A DNA stretch of 64,000 nt from Nucisporomicrobium flavum. Lineage in GTDB: Bacteria > Actinomycetota > Actinomycetes > Mycobacteriales > Micromonosporaceae. Positions 44,973 through 53,510 of this stretch are shown here, in pieces (the first letter of the stretch is position 1; each line of letters begins with the position of its first letter). Location of the stretch: positions 334,334 through 398,333 of the forward strand of contig NZ_JADMLH010000005.1 of the NCBI RefSeq assembly GCF_016464385.1. Direction: 5' to 3'. The notes below the pieces were generated by a model, which saw only the letters and a list, made by a program, of their open reading frames with translations, was not told where the DNA came from and ran no database searches. A program made the position numbers and the translations under genes.

Positions 44973-45835
44973 CCCTCGCCCGAGCCATCGACGTCACCCG
45001 GCGCTACGGCAGCGTCGTCGCCCTCGACCACGTCAGCCTGGACGTGCACACCGGTGAGCTCGTCGGCCTGCTCGGCCCGAACGGCGCCGGCAAGAGCACG
45101 CTGGTCAACCTGCTGACCGGCGTACGGCGGCCCAGCGCCGGCCGGGTGGAGCTGTGCGGCGGCGACCCGCGCGACCCGGGCACCCGCAAAGTCCTCGGGG
45201 TGACGCCGCAGGAGACCGGGCTGCCGTCGGCGTTGCGGGTCGGCGAGGTCGTCGACTTCGTCCGCGCCCACTTTCCCGACCCGCTCGGCCGCGACGAGCT
45301 GCTGGACCGTTTCGGGCTCGGCGACCTCGTACGCCGGCAGACCGGTGGGCTCTCCGGCGGGCAGAAGCGGCGGGTCGCGGTCGCGCTGGCGTTCGTCGGG
45401 CGGCCCCGCATCGTGTTCCTCGACGAGCCGACGACCGGCCTGGACGTCGCGGCGCGGCACGCCCTCTGGGACGGCGTACGCCAGTTCCACGCCGAGGGCG
45501 GCACGGTGGTGCTGACCAGCCACTACCTCGAGGAGGTGGAGGCGCTGGCGCGCCGCGTGGTGGTGGTCGGGAACGGACGGGTGCTCGCCGACGACAGCGT
45601 CGCGTCCGTACGCGGGCTCGTCGCGATCCGCCGGGTCAGCCTGACCTCCGCCGTACCCGTGCCTGATCTTCCCGGCGTGGTCGGCACCGAGCGCGACGGC
45701 GACCGTACGCATCTCCTCACGGCCGATGCCGACCGCCTGGTCCGCGACCTGGTCTCCTGCGACGTGCCGTTCCACGACCTCGAGGTCCGGCCGACGTCGC
45801 TGGAGGAAGCGTTCCTCACCCTGACCGCCGCCTGA
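44969..45835 (+). CDS. ABC transporter ATP-binding protein (ABC-2 exporter type)
   Basis: A 288-residue ATPase with all nucleotide-binding motifs: Walker A LLGPNGAGKSTLVNLLTG (about 33-50), Q-loop TPQETGLP, signature LSGGQKRRVAVALAF, Walker B IVFLDEPTTGLD and the H-loop VVLTSHYLEE. The C-terminal 70 residues are the usual regulatory extension of the CcmA/DrrA-type group. Exports an unknown substrate with the permease encoded next. ATG 44969 overlaps the regulator stop and has GGAG upstream. Confidence 0.93.
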   Translation: MTLARAIDVTRRYGSVVALDHVSLDVHTGELVGLLGPNGAGKSTLVNLLTGVRRPSAGRVELCGGDPRDPGTRKVLGVTPQETGLPSALRVGEVVDFVRAHFPDPLGRDELLDRFGLGDLVRRQTGGLSGGQKRRVAVALAFVGRPRIVFLDEPTTGLDVAARHALWDGVRQFHAEGGTVVLTSHYLEEVEALARRVVVVGNGRVLADDSVASVRGLVAIRRVSLTSAVPVPDLPGVVGTERDGDRTHLLTADADRLVRDLVSCDVPFHDLEVRPTSLEEAFLTLTAA

Positions 45836-45851
45836 GTTCAAGGAGTCCTTC

Positions 45852-46592
45852 GTGTCATCCCTCGCTCTGACCCACGCGCGGTTCCAGCTGATCGAGACCG
45901 TACGCATGCCGATGGCGCTGGTCGGCAGCGCGTTCTTCCCGGCCGCCTCGATGATCTTCTTCGTGGTCCCGTTCCTCGGCAGCAACCCGGAGTGGGCGAC
46001 GACCGCCACCGCGTCGATGGTGACGTTCGTCGTCATGAGCTCCAACCTCTTCCAGTACGGCATCGGCGTCGCGGAAGATCGCGCGCAGCCGTGGGATCCG
46101 TACGCGCGGACCCTGCCCGTCGGCGCCGCACCCCGCTTCCTCGGCCGCATCCTCGCCGGGCTGGCGTTGATGACGTTGTCGCTGATCCCCGTCATCGTCA
46201 TCGCGGCGGTGCTGACCGAGGCGACCGTCACCCCCGGCCAGTTCCTGGCGGCGCTCGGCGTCACGGTGGTGTCGGCGGTGCCGTTCACGCTGATGGGCCT
46301 CGCGATCGGCTACTCGCTGCCGACGAAGGCCGCGGTCGTGCTCGCCCAGGTGCTGTTCCTGCCGCTGGCCTTCGGCGGCGGGCTGATGACCGGCCCCGGC
46401 AACGCCCCCGGGTTCATCGAGACGATCGCGCCCTACCTGCCGACGGGCGCGGCCGTCCGCCTCATGTGGGCCGCGGTCGGCGACTTCGCGGTGCAGCCGG
46501 CCTCGGTGGCCGCGCTCGTGGCCTGGACCGTCGCATTCGCTGGGGTGGCCGGATGGGCCTATCGCCGCGACGAGGGTCGGCGGTTCAGTTGA
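45852..46592 (+). CDS. ABC-2 type permease
   Basis: A 246-residue membrane component with six helices, typical of ABC-2 exporters: MALVGSAFFPAASMIFFVVPFL at the N-terminus, the LARILAGLA-like amphipathic segment RFLGRILAGLALMTL, and a re-entrant LPLAFGGGLMTGPGNAPGF stretch before the last helix pair. GTG 45852 lies 16 bp after the ATPase stop with AAGGAG upstream. Last gene of the four-gene operon. Substrate unknown; drug or lipid export is plausible. Confidence 0.9.
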   Translation: MSSLALTHARFQLIETVRMPMALVGSAFFPAASMIFFVVPFLGSNPEWATTATASMVTFVVMSSNLFQYGIGVAEDRAQPWDPYARTLPVGAAPRFLGRILAGLALMTLSLIPVIVIAAVLTEATVTPGQFLAALGVTVVSAVPFTLMGLAIGYSLPTKAAVVLAQVLFLPLAFGGGLMTGPGNAPGFIETIAPYLPTGAAVRLMWAAVGDFAVQPASVAALVAWTVAFAGVAGWAYRRDEGRRFS

Positions 46593-46677
46593 ACTTCCGA
46601 CTCTGCCGTCCCGTACCTGGCATCGCGGTGCAACGATCCACCTGACGCCCGCCGTGTGCCTGTCGAGGAGATCGCCC

Positions 46678-47442
46678 ATGTCCCATCCGACCCCCGGGGT
46701 TCCGACCTGGGTGGATCTGGGCACCTCCGATCTGCCGGACGCCACCCGCTTCTACACGCAACTGTTCGGCTGGGAGGCCGACGTCTCCGGCGAGGAGTAC
46801 GGCGGCTACACCACGTTCCGCCTCAACGGGCGCGCCGCCGCGGGCGCCGGACCCCTCTACGGCGAGGGCCAGCCGACCGCCTGGAGCACGTACGTCGCCA
46901 CGGACGACGCCGACGAGATCGCGGCCCGGGTCGAGGCGGCCGGGGGCAAGGTGCTGGTCGCGCCGTTCGACGTCATGTTCCAGGGACGAATGGCGGCGTT
47001 CCTCGACCCGGCCGGGGCGCCGTTCAGCGTCTGGCAGGCCGGCACGATGAGGGGCGCCGACGTGTTCGACGTGCCCGGCGCCCTCACCTGGAACGAGCTG
47101 ACCACCCGGGACGTCGAGGGGTCGGCGGCCTTCTACGGGTCCGTGTTCGGCTGGGTGGCCCGGGAGAGCTCGATGGGCGGGCTGCCGTACATCGTCTGGG
47201 AGCACCAGGGCGCGACGATCGCCGGCATGCAGGCGATGGACGGCGACGACTGGCCCGACGACCTGCCTCCACACTGGATGATCTACTTCGCCGTGCACGA
47301 CTGCGACGAGTCGGCGGCGCTCGCGCAGTCCCTCGGCGGCCGGGTGGCCCGCCCGCCGACGGACCTGCCGATCGGCCGCTACGCGATCCTCGACGACCCG
47401 CAGGGCGGCACGTTCTCGGTCCTGCAGAGCGCTAACGCCTGA
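46678..47442 (+). CDS. Two-domain VOC-family protein
   Basis: A 254-residue protein with two tandem VOC (glyoxalase-like) domains, at about 8-120 (VPTWVDLGTSDLPDATRFYT) and 130-250 (LTWNELTTRDVEGSAAFYGS). This CFP30B-like arrangement is common in Streptomyces and mycobacteria; a specific activity is not established. ATG 46678 has a GAGGAG ribosome site. The 3' end overlaps the convergent btuD-type gene by 11 bp. Confidence 0.88.
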   Translation: MSHPTPGVPTWVDLGTSDLPDATRFYTQLFGWEADVSGEEYGGYTTFRLNGRAAAGAGPLYGEGQPTAWSTYVATDDADEIAARVEAAGGKVLVAPFDVMFQGRMAAFLDPAGAPFSVWQAGTMRGADVFDVPGALTWNELTTRDVEGSAAFYGSVFGWVARESSMGGLPYIVWEHQGATIAGMQAMDGDDWPDDLPPHWMIYFAVHDCDESAALAQSLGGRVARPPTDLPIGRYAILDDPQGGTFSVLQSANA

Positions 47443-48196
47443 CCGGCACGACGAGCGGCCCCTGCTCACCGTCGATGACCTTGACGCGTACGCGGTAGTG
47501 CTCGGCGAGCAGGTCCTCGGTGAGCACCTCACGGGCGGTCCCGTGCGCGACGACCCGGCCACCGGCGAGCAGCACGAGGCGGTCGGCGTACTCACCGGCC
47601 GTCGACAGGTCGTGCATCGTGGCCAGCACGGTGAGCCCGCGTTCGCCGCGCAGCCGGTCGACGAGCTCCAGCACCTCCTGCTGGTGCCCGATGTCCAGCG
47701 CGCTCGTCGGCTCGTCCAGCAGCAGCGTACGGGCGCCCTGCGCGAGCGCCCGGGCCAGGAACGCGCGCTGCCGCTCACCACCGGACAGCGTGTCGAGCCG
47801 GCGTTCGGCGAACGCCTCGAGGTCGAGGGCGGCGAGGACCTCGCCGACCACGGCAAGGTCGGAGGCGGACTCGCGGCCCAGCGCCCGGATGTACGGCGTA
47901 CGCCCCAGCAGCACGTAGTCGTACACCAGCATCGCCGGCGGCACGACCGGGTGCTGCGGGACGGTGGCCACCGTACGGGCCCGGTCGCGGCGGGACAGGG
48001 CCTCGAGCGGGACGCCGCCGAGCGCGATCGTGCCCGCGTACGGCACCAGCCCACCCACGGCCCGCAGCACTGTCGACTTGCCGGCGCCGTTCGGGCCGAT
48101 GATCGTCACCCAGGCGCCGTCGGCCACGTCGAGGTCCACCCCGTCGACGACGTCCACCCCGCCCAGCCGGACACGCAGCCCCCGTACGGTGATCAT
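47432..48196 (-). CDS. btuD: Corrinoid ABC importer ATP-binding protein
   Basis: A 254-residue type II importer ATPase of the FecE/BtuD group: Walker A IIGPNGAGKSTVLRAVGGL (about 33-51), signature LSGGERQRAFLARAL, Walker B TLLLDEPTSALD. The family alone does not distinguish siderophore, haem and B12 uptake; assignment to corrinoid uptake rests on the cobalamin riboswitch at the head of the operon. ATG 48196 overlaps the permease stop. Third gene of the operon. Confidence 0.85.
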   Translation of the reverse strand: MITVRGLRVRLGGVDVVDGVDLDVADGAWVTIIGPNGAGKSTVLRAVGGLVPYAGTIALGGVPLEALSRRDRARTVATVPQHPVVPPAMLVYDYVLLGRTPYIRALGRESASDLAVVGEVLAALDLEAFAERRLDTLSGGERQRAFLARALAQGARTLLLDEPTSALDIGHQQEVLELVDRLRGERGLTVLATMHDLSTAGEYADRLVLLAGGRVVAHGTAREVLTEDLLAEHYRVRVKVIDGEQGPLVVPVRR

Positions 48197-49365
48197 CCTT
48201 TGATCCTGCGCAGCACGACGGCGAAGAACGGGGCGCCGAAGAACGCCGTGACCACGCCGATCGGGATCTCCGCCGGGCTGGCGACGGTCCGCGCGACCAG
48301 GTCGGTCAGCGCGAGGAACGCCCCGCCGAACAGCACCGACAGCGGCAGGATCGACCGGTAGCTCGGCCCCGCGAGCAACCGCAGCGTGTGCGGCACGATG
48401 ATGCCGACGAACCCGATCAGCCCGGAGACCGACACGGCCGCCGCGGTCCCCAGCGACGCGGCGATGACCAGCAGATACCGGCTTCGCTGCGGGTGCAGAC
48501 CGAGCGCCTGAGCCTCCTCGTCACCGACGGTCAGCACGTCCAGCTCCCGGCGGTGCGCGAGCACGATGATCCCGGTGACGGCCGCGTACGGCAGCACGAT
48601 CAGCACGTCGTGCCAGCCCGCGGTGGCGAGCCGGCCGAGCAGCCATGCGTACACCTCACGCAGCGACTCGGTGTGCCGCTGCATCACGAACGTCTGCGCG
48701 GCGGCGAGGAACGCGGACACGGCCACCCCGGAAAGGATCAAGGTCGCGGGGGTACGCGCGCGCCCGCCGGCCGCTCCCAGCAGCCACGTCAGCACCACCG
48801 CACCGACCGCACCGACGAAAGCCGCCACGGGTACGCCGAACGGCAGGTCGGCCGTGACGTCGCCGGTGCCCGAGCGGGCGGCGATCACCGCGGTCACGCC
48901 CAGCCCGGCACCCGCCGCGACCCCCAGCAGATGAGGGTCGGCGAGCGGGTTCCGGAACACCCCCTGGTACGCGGCCCCGGCCAGCGCCAGCATCGCCCCG
49001 ACCAGCAGCCCGAGCACGACTCGCGGCAGGCGCAGGGCGGTGACGATGGCGACCTCGCGCTCGGTCAGGCCGCTGTGCAGCCGTACGCCCGGAATGAGGT
49101 TGAGCAGCTCCGCGGCGACGCCGCCGGGCGGCAGGGTGACCGGCCCGAACGCGATCCCGGCGACGAGCGCGACCGCCACCGCGACGAACCCGCCGGCCAG
49201 CCAGGCGGCCCGCAACCCGGCCGGCCTGTGTTTGTTTCCGGCTGCGCTTTTGTCCCCGGCCTGCCTTCTGCCGTCGGCTTCTTGCCCGGCCTGCCCTCCG
49301 CCGCCGGCTTCCCCGGCCTGCCCACCGGCCGGGGGCGGCGCTTCGCGGGCGGGCCGGGTGGTCAC
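48193..49365 (-). CDS. btuC: Corrinoid ABC importer permease (FecCD family)
   Basis: A 390-residue permease with ten helices of the FecCD/BtuC fold; REVAIVTALRLPRVVLGLLV, AYQGVFRNPLADPHLLGV and LIGFVGIIVPHTLRLL are family signatures. The first 55 residues are a Gly/Gln/Ala/Glu-rich low-complexity extension (repeated GGQAG/GRRQAG) before helix 1, absent from most homologues. GTG 49365 overlaps the binding-protein stop (GTGA). A downstream start near residue 50 is possible if the extension is not translated. Confidence 0.88.
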   Translation of the reverse strand: MTTRPAREAPPPAGGQAGEAGGGGQAGQEADGRRQAGDKSAAGNKHRPAGLRAAWLAGGFVAVAVALVAGIAFGPVTLPPGGVAAELLNLIPGVRLHSGLTEREVAIVTALRLPRVVLGLLVGAMLALAGAAYQGVFRNPLADPHLLGVAAGAGLGVTAVIAARSGTGDVTADLPFGVPVAAFVGAVGAVVLTWLLGAAGGRARTPATLILSGVAVSAFLAAAQTFVMQRHTESLREVYAWLLGRLATAGWHDVLIVLPYAAVTGIIVLAHRRELDVLTVGDEEAQALGLHPQRSRYLLVIAASLGTAAAVSVSGLIGFVGIIVPHTLRLLAGPSYRSILPLSVLFGGAFLALTDLVARTVASPAEIPIGVVTAFFGAPFFAVVLRRIKG

Positions 49366-50282
49366 GCCGGGACCTTGGCCACCGCGTCCGCGACCGACCG
49401 GACCAGGTCCACGACCCGCGGCCCCCACCGCGACGCGATGTCGTCGTCCAGCGCCACGACCTGGCCGGTCTTCACCGCCGTCACGCCCGACCAGCCCTTG
49501 CGGGCCTTCACGGTCGCCGGCGACTGCGCGCAGCACTTCGAGTCGGCCAGGAAGATCATGTCCGGGTCCGCGGAGACCAGCGCCTCCTGCGACAGCTGCG
49601 GGTACGCGGTCTTGGCGCCGTCCGCGACGTTCTTCAGCCCCACCATGGCGAAGATCGACCCGACGAACGTCTGCGACGTCACGGTGTAGTACGTCGGATC
49701 CAGCTCGTAGTAATAGGTCAGGGGCGCCGACCGCGCCGGCACACCCTTGACGATCTTGTCGATGTCGGCCCGCATCCGCCCGGTCAGCGCGGCGGCCTCG
49801 GCCGGGTGCCCGGTGAGCGTGCCCAGCTGCGCGATCTGACCGTACGTGTCATCCAGCGTCTTCGCCGCCGGCGCGAACAGCACCGGGATCTTCAGCTTGG
49901 TCAGCTGGTCGACGATCTTGTTGAGGTCGTCGGACACCACGACAAGGTCGGGGTTCTTCGCGGCGATCGCCTCGGCGTTCGGCTTGAACCCGGACAGCTC
50001 GGACCGCGGCGCCTCGGGCGGGTACGTCGACTGGTCATCCACCGCCACCACCTGCGACCCGGCGTCGATGGCGAACAACACCTCCGTCGCGGTCGGCGCC
50101 AACGACACGATCCGCTCGGGCCGCGCATCGAGCGTCACCCCACCCGCAGTCGCCGGGTACGCGGCCCCACTCGCACTCGCCGCGGGCTGCCCACCCGCGC
50201 CGTCGTCCGATCCCCCACTGCCGCAGCCGCCGAGCAGCAGCGCAGTGACCGCAATAGCGGCAGTCAACATTCGTCTGGTCAT
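49362..50282 (-). CDS. btuF: Corrinoid-binding lipoprotein of the ABC importer
   Basis: A 306-residue class III solute-binding protein. The signal peptide ends in a lipobox LLLGGC with lipidated Cys20, followed by a Gly/Ser/Asp linker. The two-lobed PF01497 fold is seen from RIVSLAPTATEVLFAI, ELSGFKPNAEAIAAKNPDLVV and the EALVSADPDMIFLAD segment. Located on the outer face of the membrane. ATG 50282 has GGAGGA upstream inside the riboswitch expression platform. First gene of btuFCD; function is assigned from the cobalamin riboswitch. Confidence 0.85.
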   Translation of the reverse strand: MTRRMLTAAIAVTALLLGGCGSGGSDDGAGGQPAASASGAAYPATAGGVTLDARPERIVSLAPTATEVLFAIDAGSQVVAVDDQSTYPPEAPRSELSGFKPNAEAIAAKNPDLVVVSDDLNKIVDQLTKLKIPVLFAPAAKTLDDTYGQIAQLGTLTGHPAEAAALTGRMRADIDKIVKGVPARSAPLTYYYELDPTYYTVTSQTFVGSIFAMVGLKNVADGAKTAYPQLSQEALVSADPDMIFLADSKCCAQSPATVKARKGWSGVTAVKTGQVVALDDDIASRWGPRVVDLVRSVADAVAKVPA

Positions 50283-50339
50283 CCTGGTCCTCCTGCCGGC
50301 CGAGGCTGCGGTGCATCGCCGGCCGGAGCACCGGCCCGC

Positions 50340-50495
50340 GAGGCGCCCCTCCCCGAGAGCGCTGAATCGCGACCGACGCGCAGGCGACCTGGCTTGCCCG
50401 GCCACCGAACGAGGCGGCACGGAACTTCACAGTTGCGGGACAGCGCCGGAATCCCACCGGCTTCGCTGCAACGCGGTCCCCCCGACGCTATCCCA
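50340..50495 (-). ncRNA. Cobalamin riboswitch
   Basis: On the minus strand the leader of btuF contains the conserved core of the cobalamin aptamer: GGTGGGATTCCGGCGCTGT continuing into CCCGCAACTGTGA (about 50460-50428), a GCCAGGTCGCCTGC segment (about 50393-50380), and an upstream GCAGCGAAGCC strand for pairing. Downstream, a GC-rich stem around 50291-50328 places the btuF ribosome site (AGGAGG) opposite a CTCC stretch, so ligand-dependent blocking of translation is the likely mechanism. Boundaries are approximate. Confidence 0.82.
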
Positions 50496-50518
50496 CCCCG
50501 CTTCCCGGCGACCCGCGA

Positions 50519-51079
50519 CTAGTGCGGCAGGCTGGCGGTGACCATCGCGATGAGCTGGTCGTACGTCTCCTCGACGTCTTCCGCCAGCCCGAAACCTCCG
50601 CCCGCCTGCAGCACCGCGAACCCGTGCACCGCCGCCCGCACCCGCCGGGTCGCGTGAGTCGCTGCCGCGTCGGTCAGACCGTAGCCGCGGAGGACCGCGA
50701 AGAAGACCTCGAGCAGGTCGCGGGCCGCTTCCGCCATCGGCGCCGGGCCGTGGCGCAGCGGGTCGAGGGGGACGAGGGTGTACCAGCCCGGGTGGGCCAG
50801 GACGAAGTCCCGGTACGCCCGCATCAGCGCGGCGACCGCATCGTCGCGGCTGCGTCCCAGGGCGGCCGAGGCCGAGACGCGGGCCATCGCGTGGAGGATC
50901 TTGACCGCCATGAGGTCGCGCAGGTCGGCGAGGCTGCCGATGTGTTTGTAGAGAGAGGGGGCCGCGACCCCGGCCCGGTCGGCGACCGCGGCGAGGCTGA
51001 GCGCCTCCGGGCCCTTCTCGTCGACGAGGGCGAGCGCGACGTCGACGACCGCGTCGCTGTTCAGACCGGCCCTAGGCAT
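50519..51079 (-). CDS. TetR-family regulator with WHG (TetR_C_13) domain
   Basis: A 186-residue regulator. Helix-turn-helix at about 8-55 (LSLAAVADRAGVAAPSLYKHI); the C-terminal domain contains the WYTLVPLDPLRH-type and HGFAVLQAGGGFGL segments characteristic of the WHG/TetR_C_13 group. Target not obvious. ATG 51079 lies 6 bp from a perfect 14-bp inverted repeat, most likely its own operator. The preceding gene on the same strand is an M14 carboxypeptidase 57 bp away. Confidence 0.88.
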   Translation of the reverse strand: MPRAGLNSDAVVDVALALVDEKGPEALSLAAVADRAGVAAPSLYKHIGSLADLRDLMAVKILHAMARVSASAALGRSRDDAVAALMRAYRDFVLAHPGWYTLVPLDPLRHGPAPMAEAARDLLEVFFAVLRGYGLTDAAATHATRRVRAAVHGFAVLQAGGGFGLAEDVEETYDQLIAMVTASLPH

Positions 51080-51084
51080 GCGAA

Positions 51085-51118
51085 CTACCTGTCATAGCCC
51101 GAAAGCTATGACAGGTAG
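51085..51118. promoter_or_regulatory. Perfect 14-bp inverted repeat upstream of tetR gene
   Basis: CTACCTGTCATAGC (51085-51098) and GCTATGACAGGTAG (51105-51118) are exact complements separated by 6 bp. The only AGG-type ribosome site of the regulator lies in the proximal arm. It may be an operator for autorepression; as RNA it would also hide the ribosome site or terminate transcription of the upstream peptidase gene. Confidence 0.75.
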
Positions 51119-51136
51119 CCGCATCTGGCAAGCGGA

Positions 51137-52432
51137 TCAGCAGTACGTGGACTGCTTGCCGATCACCTTGTACGGGCAGTCCGCCACCTCGGCCAGCATC
51201 AGCGCGGCCTCCCGGTTTCGTGCGGTCTCCCGGGTGATCACGCTGGCGGGCGGGTAGAAGCCGCCGCCCGCCGAGCTGGTCGGGTACATCTCGAAGGTGT
51301 ACGCGAAGATCTTGTGCGTACCCCAGAGGTAGTCGAGCAGGTCGCCGTCGGTGATGTAGAGGTCGCTGGACTGCTCGGGCGTGTACCCGTTGGTCGCGGC
51401 CATCTGCCGGCCCAGCGTCGCGAAGGTGTTGTTCTGGTCGGCGCTCATGTCGGTCGTGGTGTTCGCCGTGGTGTGCCCGAACGGCCACAGCACCAGCTCC
51501 GAGTACGTGTGGAAGTCCATCGCGGCCTTGATCTGCTGCACGCCGCCGACGACCCGGCTCAGCACGAAGTCGCGGACGACGCGGGTCTCGGGGGCGGAGA
51601 AGGCGGCGGTGCCGCGGTACGTCTCCGACGACGGGCTGCCCGACGAGCCTCCACAGCAGCCCCACTTGTAGCCGTAGTTCCGGTTCAGGTCGGTGCCGAC
51701 GTACCGGGAACCGCTGTTGGGCTGGCGGTTCTTGCGCCATGAGCGGTAGCTGCCGGTCGCGATGTCGTACTCCGAGCCGTCCGGGTTCACCGACGGGATG
51801 ATCCAGATCTCGCGGCTGTCCACGATGCTCTTGATCCGGCTGTCGCTCGCATAGTTGTCCGCGTACAGGTGCAGCAGGTAGACCGCCATCTCCACGGTCA
51901 GGTGCTCGCGGGCGTGGTGGTTGGCGTCGTACAGGACCTCGGGCTCGCTCTCGTCGGTGCCCACGTTGTCCGAGATCTTCACCGCGACGATGTCGCGGCC
52001 CTCGTACGTCTTTCCCAGCACCCGCTTGCTCGCGATCGCCGGGTAACGCGAGACGATCGAGTTCACCTCGGAGATCATCTCCGAGTAGTTGTGGTACGCG
52101 GCGTCCCGCGACGGGAAGTCCAACGTGGACACGTCGTCGCCCGCGGCCGCCACCTCGACCTTCTTGACGGTGAAACCGAGCGCCCGCAACGCCTTCACCT
52201 CACGCGCCGTCGCGGTCACCTCGACCACGGCATGCTCCACCGCGTCGATCGAGACACCGGTGCTGGCGATGGTGTTGCGCTGCTGGAGGGTACGCACGTC
52301 GTACACCTCGTACTGCGCTGAACTGTCGGCGCGCTGCTCGGCGGTGGCGGGCTGCGCGGTGGCTGCGGTGGCGGCGATCAGGGCCAGGCCGGCGGTGACC
52401 GCCGCGGCCAGACCGGTGACGCGTCGTCTCAT
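51137..52432 (-). CDS. Secreted M14 zinc carboxypeptidase
   Basis: A 431-residue exported metallocarboxypeptidase. Signal peptide about 1-31; propeptide region about 35-105 ([21 protein letters not shown]). In the mature M14 domain, zinc ligands are H173 and E176 ([11 protein letters not shown]) and the His of [11 protein letters not shown], and the catalytic Glu lies in YTFEMYP. Substrate-binding RKNRQPN and [16 protein letters not shown] are typical of actinobacterial T-type carboxypeptidases of mixed A/B specificity. ATG 52432 gives a proper signal peptide. Full length. Confidence 0.93.
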   Translation of the reverse strand: MRRRVTGLAAAVTAGLALIAATAATAQPATAEQRADSSAQYEVYDVRTLQQRNTIASTGVSIDAVEHAVVEVTATAREVKALRALGFTVKKVEVAAAGDDVSTLDFPSRDAAYHNYSEMISEVNSIVSRYPAIASKRVLGKTYEGRDIVAVKISDNVGTDESEPEVLYDANHHAREHLTVEMAVYLLHLYADNYASDSRIKSIVDSREIWIIPSVNPDGSEYDIATGSYRSWRKNRQPNSGSRYVGTDLNRNYGYKWGCCGGSSGSPSSETYRGTAAFSAPETRVVRDFVLSRVVGGVQQIKAAMDFHTYSELVLWPFGHTTANTTTDMSADQNNTFATLGRQMAATNGYTPEQSSDLYITDGDLLDYLWGTHKIFAYTFEMYPTSSAGGGFYPPASVITRETARNREAALMLAEVADCPYKVIGKQSTYC

Positions 52433-52563
52433 GAACGACCTCCGGGGGGGTGTCAGAGGGGTCCGGGCCCCGTCACTGCACCACCCGGCATAGACGTTTG
52501 GCAATGCATGGAGGGCATGCCAATGTGCCCCCTACGTCCGCGTGATGACCGCGGACCACCGGC

Positions 52564-53070
52564 TCAGGAAGCGTTGCCCTCGCCACCGGCCGCAGCGTCG
52601 GGCCTGGCCGCGGGGCCGGCGGGGCGAGCCGCCCGCTCCCCCTGGCCCTCCGCGGCCTGAGCGCCCCGATCGCCGGCAGCGGCCCGATCGCCAGCGCCGG
52701 CGCGATCGCCGGCAGCGGCGCGATCGCCAGCGCCGGCGCGATCGCCAGCGCCGGCGCGATCGGCGGCAGGCTGAGCGGTGCGGTCGGCGGCAGGCTGTGC
52801 GGCGCGGTCGCCGGCTGCGGCGGCCTCCTCGTCGCCCGCGAGCGCCGCCCGGAGCCGCGCCTTCTCCGCCGCGCGCCGCTCGGCCACCGAGCCCAGCTGC
52901 TCGGCCATCTGCTCACGCCACTTGGCGAGCAGGAAGTACGAGAACGCCGCCGAGGCGAGCAGCGCGATCATCGCCTTCACCAGGAAGTTCAGCGGCACCG
53001 GCAGCAGCAGCGCGAACACCACGACGAACAGCCCGAAGCGCCCGAGCGTGTACTTGAGGGCGGGACTCAT
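52564..53070 (-). CDS. DUF4229 membrane protein with repetitive C-terminal tail
   Basis: A 168-residue protein with two N-terminal helices (FGLFVVVFALLLPVPLNFLV; AMIALLASAAFSYFLLAKW), then a coiled-coil-like charged stretch (REQMAEQLGSVAERRAAEKARL) and a tail of hexapeptide repeats of the form GDRAGA/GDRAAA encoded by an 18-bp DNA repeat. DUF4229 proteins are a characteristic neighbour of mqnE in actinobacteria; their function is unknown. ATG 53070 follows closely on the next membrane-protein gene (11 bp gap), forming an operon with it. Confidence 0.85.
   Translation of the reverse strand: MSPALKYTLGRFGLFVVVFALLLPVPLNFLVKAMIALLASAAFSYFLLAKWREQMAEQLGSVAERRAAEKARLRAALAGDEEAAAAGDRAAQPAADRTAQPAADRAGAGDRAGAGDRAAAGDRAGAGDRAAAGDRGAQAAEGQGERAARPAGPAARPDAAAGGEGNAS
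52660..52765. repeat. In-frame 18-bp tandem repeat in the DUF4229 gene
   Basis: The unit (GCGCGATCGCCAGCGCCG and variants) recurs with exact 18-bp spacing of its GAT core at 52668, 52686, 52704, 52722, 52740 and 52758, so copy-number change would keep the reading frame. Confidence 0.9.
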
Positions 53071-53081
53071 CTCGTACTCCT

Positions 53082-53510
53082 TCAGCCCACCCGGTGGCTC
53101 AGCCACCGGAGGCCGTAGAACCAGACCAGGCAGTAGACGACGGTGAGGCCGAGAGCGCCGACGGCGCCGCTGACCAGGGCCGGGAAGAGCGGCGCGGCGA
53201 GGCCGGCGAGGGTCATGCCGACGGCGACCCCGAAGCCGGCGCCGAGAACGGCAACGACGATCCGGTACGCGCCGAAGCCGGCCGCCCGGAACTCCTCGGT
53301 GAACAGCCACACCGGCAGCACGATGGCGATCCACCCGCTGGCCGCCCCGAACTCCGAGGCGCGCACGAGCGACATGATGCCCTCGAAGATCAGCAGCACG
53401 ACGAGCCCGGCGACCAGCCCGGCCAGGGCGACGCCCACCAGGTCCTGAACGGTCGCCAACCGCCCGTCCGCATCCCGGCGCGGACGGCGCGCACTCTGAG
53501 TCTCGGCCAT
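53082..53510 (-). CDS. Four-helix membrane protein upstream of the DUF4229 gene
   Basis: A 142-residue integral membrane protein with four predicted helices (DLVGVALAGLVAGLVVLLIF; GWIAIVLPVWLFTEEFRAAG; YRIVVAVLGAGFGVAVGMTL; VGALGLTVVYCLVWFYGLRW) after a basic N-terminus. No family recognised. ATG 53510 is chosen because frames further upstream run into the repeat-bearing intergenic DNA. It is cotranscribed with the DUF4229 gene and follows mqnE on the same strand, so a membrane role linked to quinone metabolism is possible but unproven. Confidence 0.75.
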   Translation of the reverse strand: MAETQSARRPRRDADGRLATVQDLVGVALAGLVAGLVVLLIFEGIMSLVRASEFGAASGWIAIVLPVWLFTEEFRAAGFGAYRIVVAVLGAGFGVAVGMTLAGLAAPLFPALVSGAVGALGLTVVYCLVWFYGLRWLSHRVG

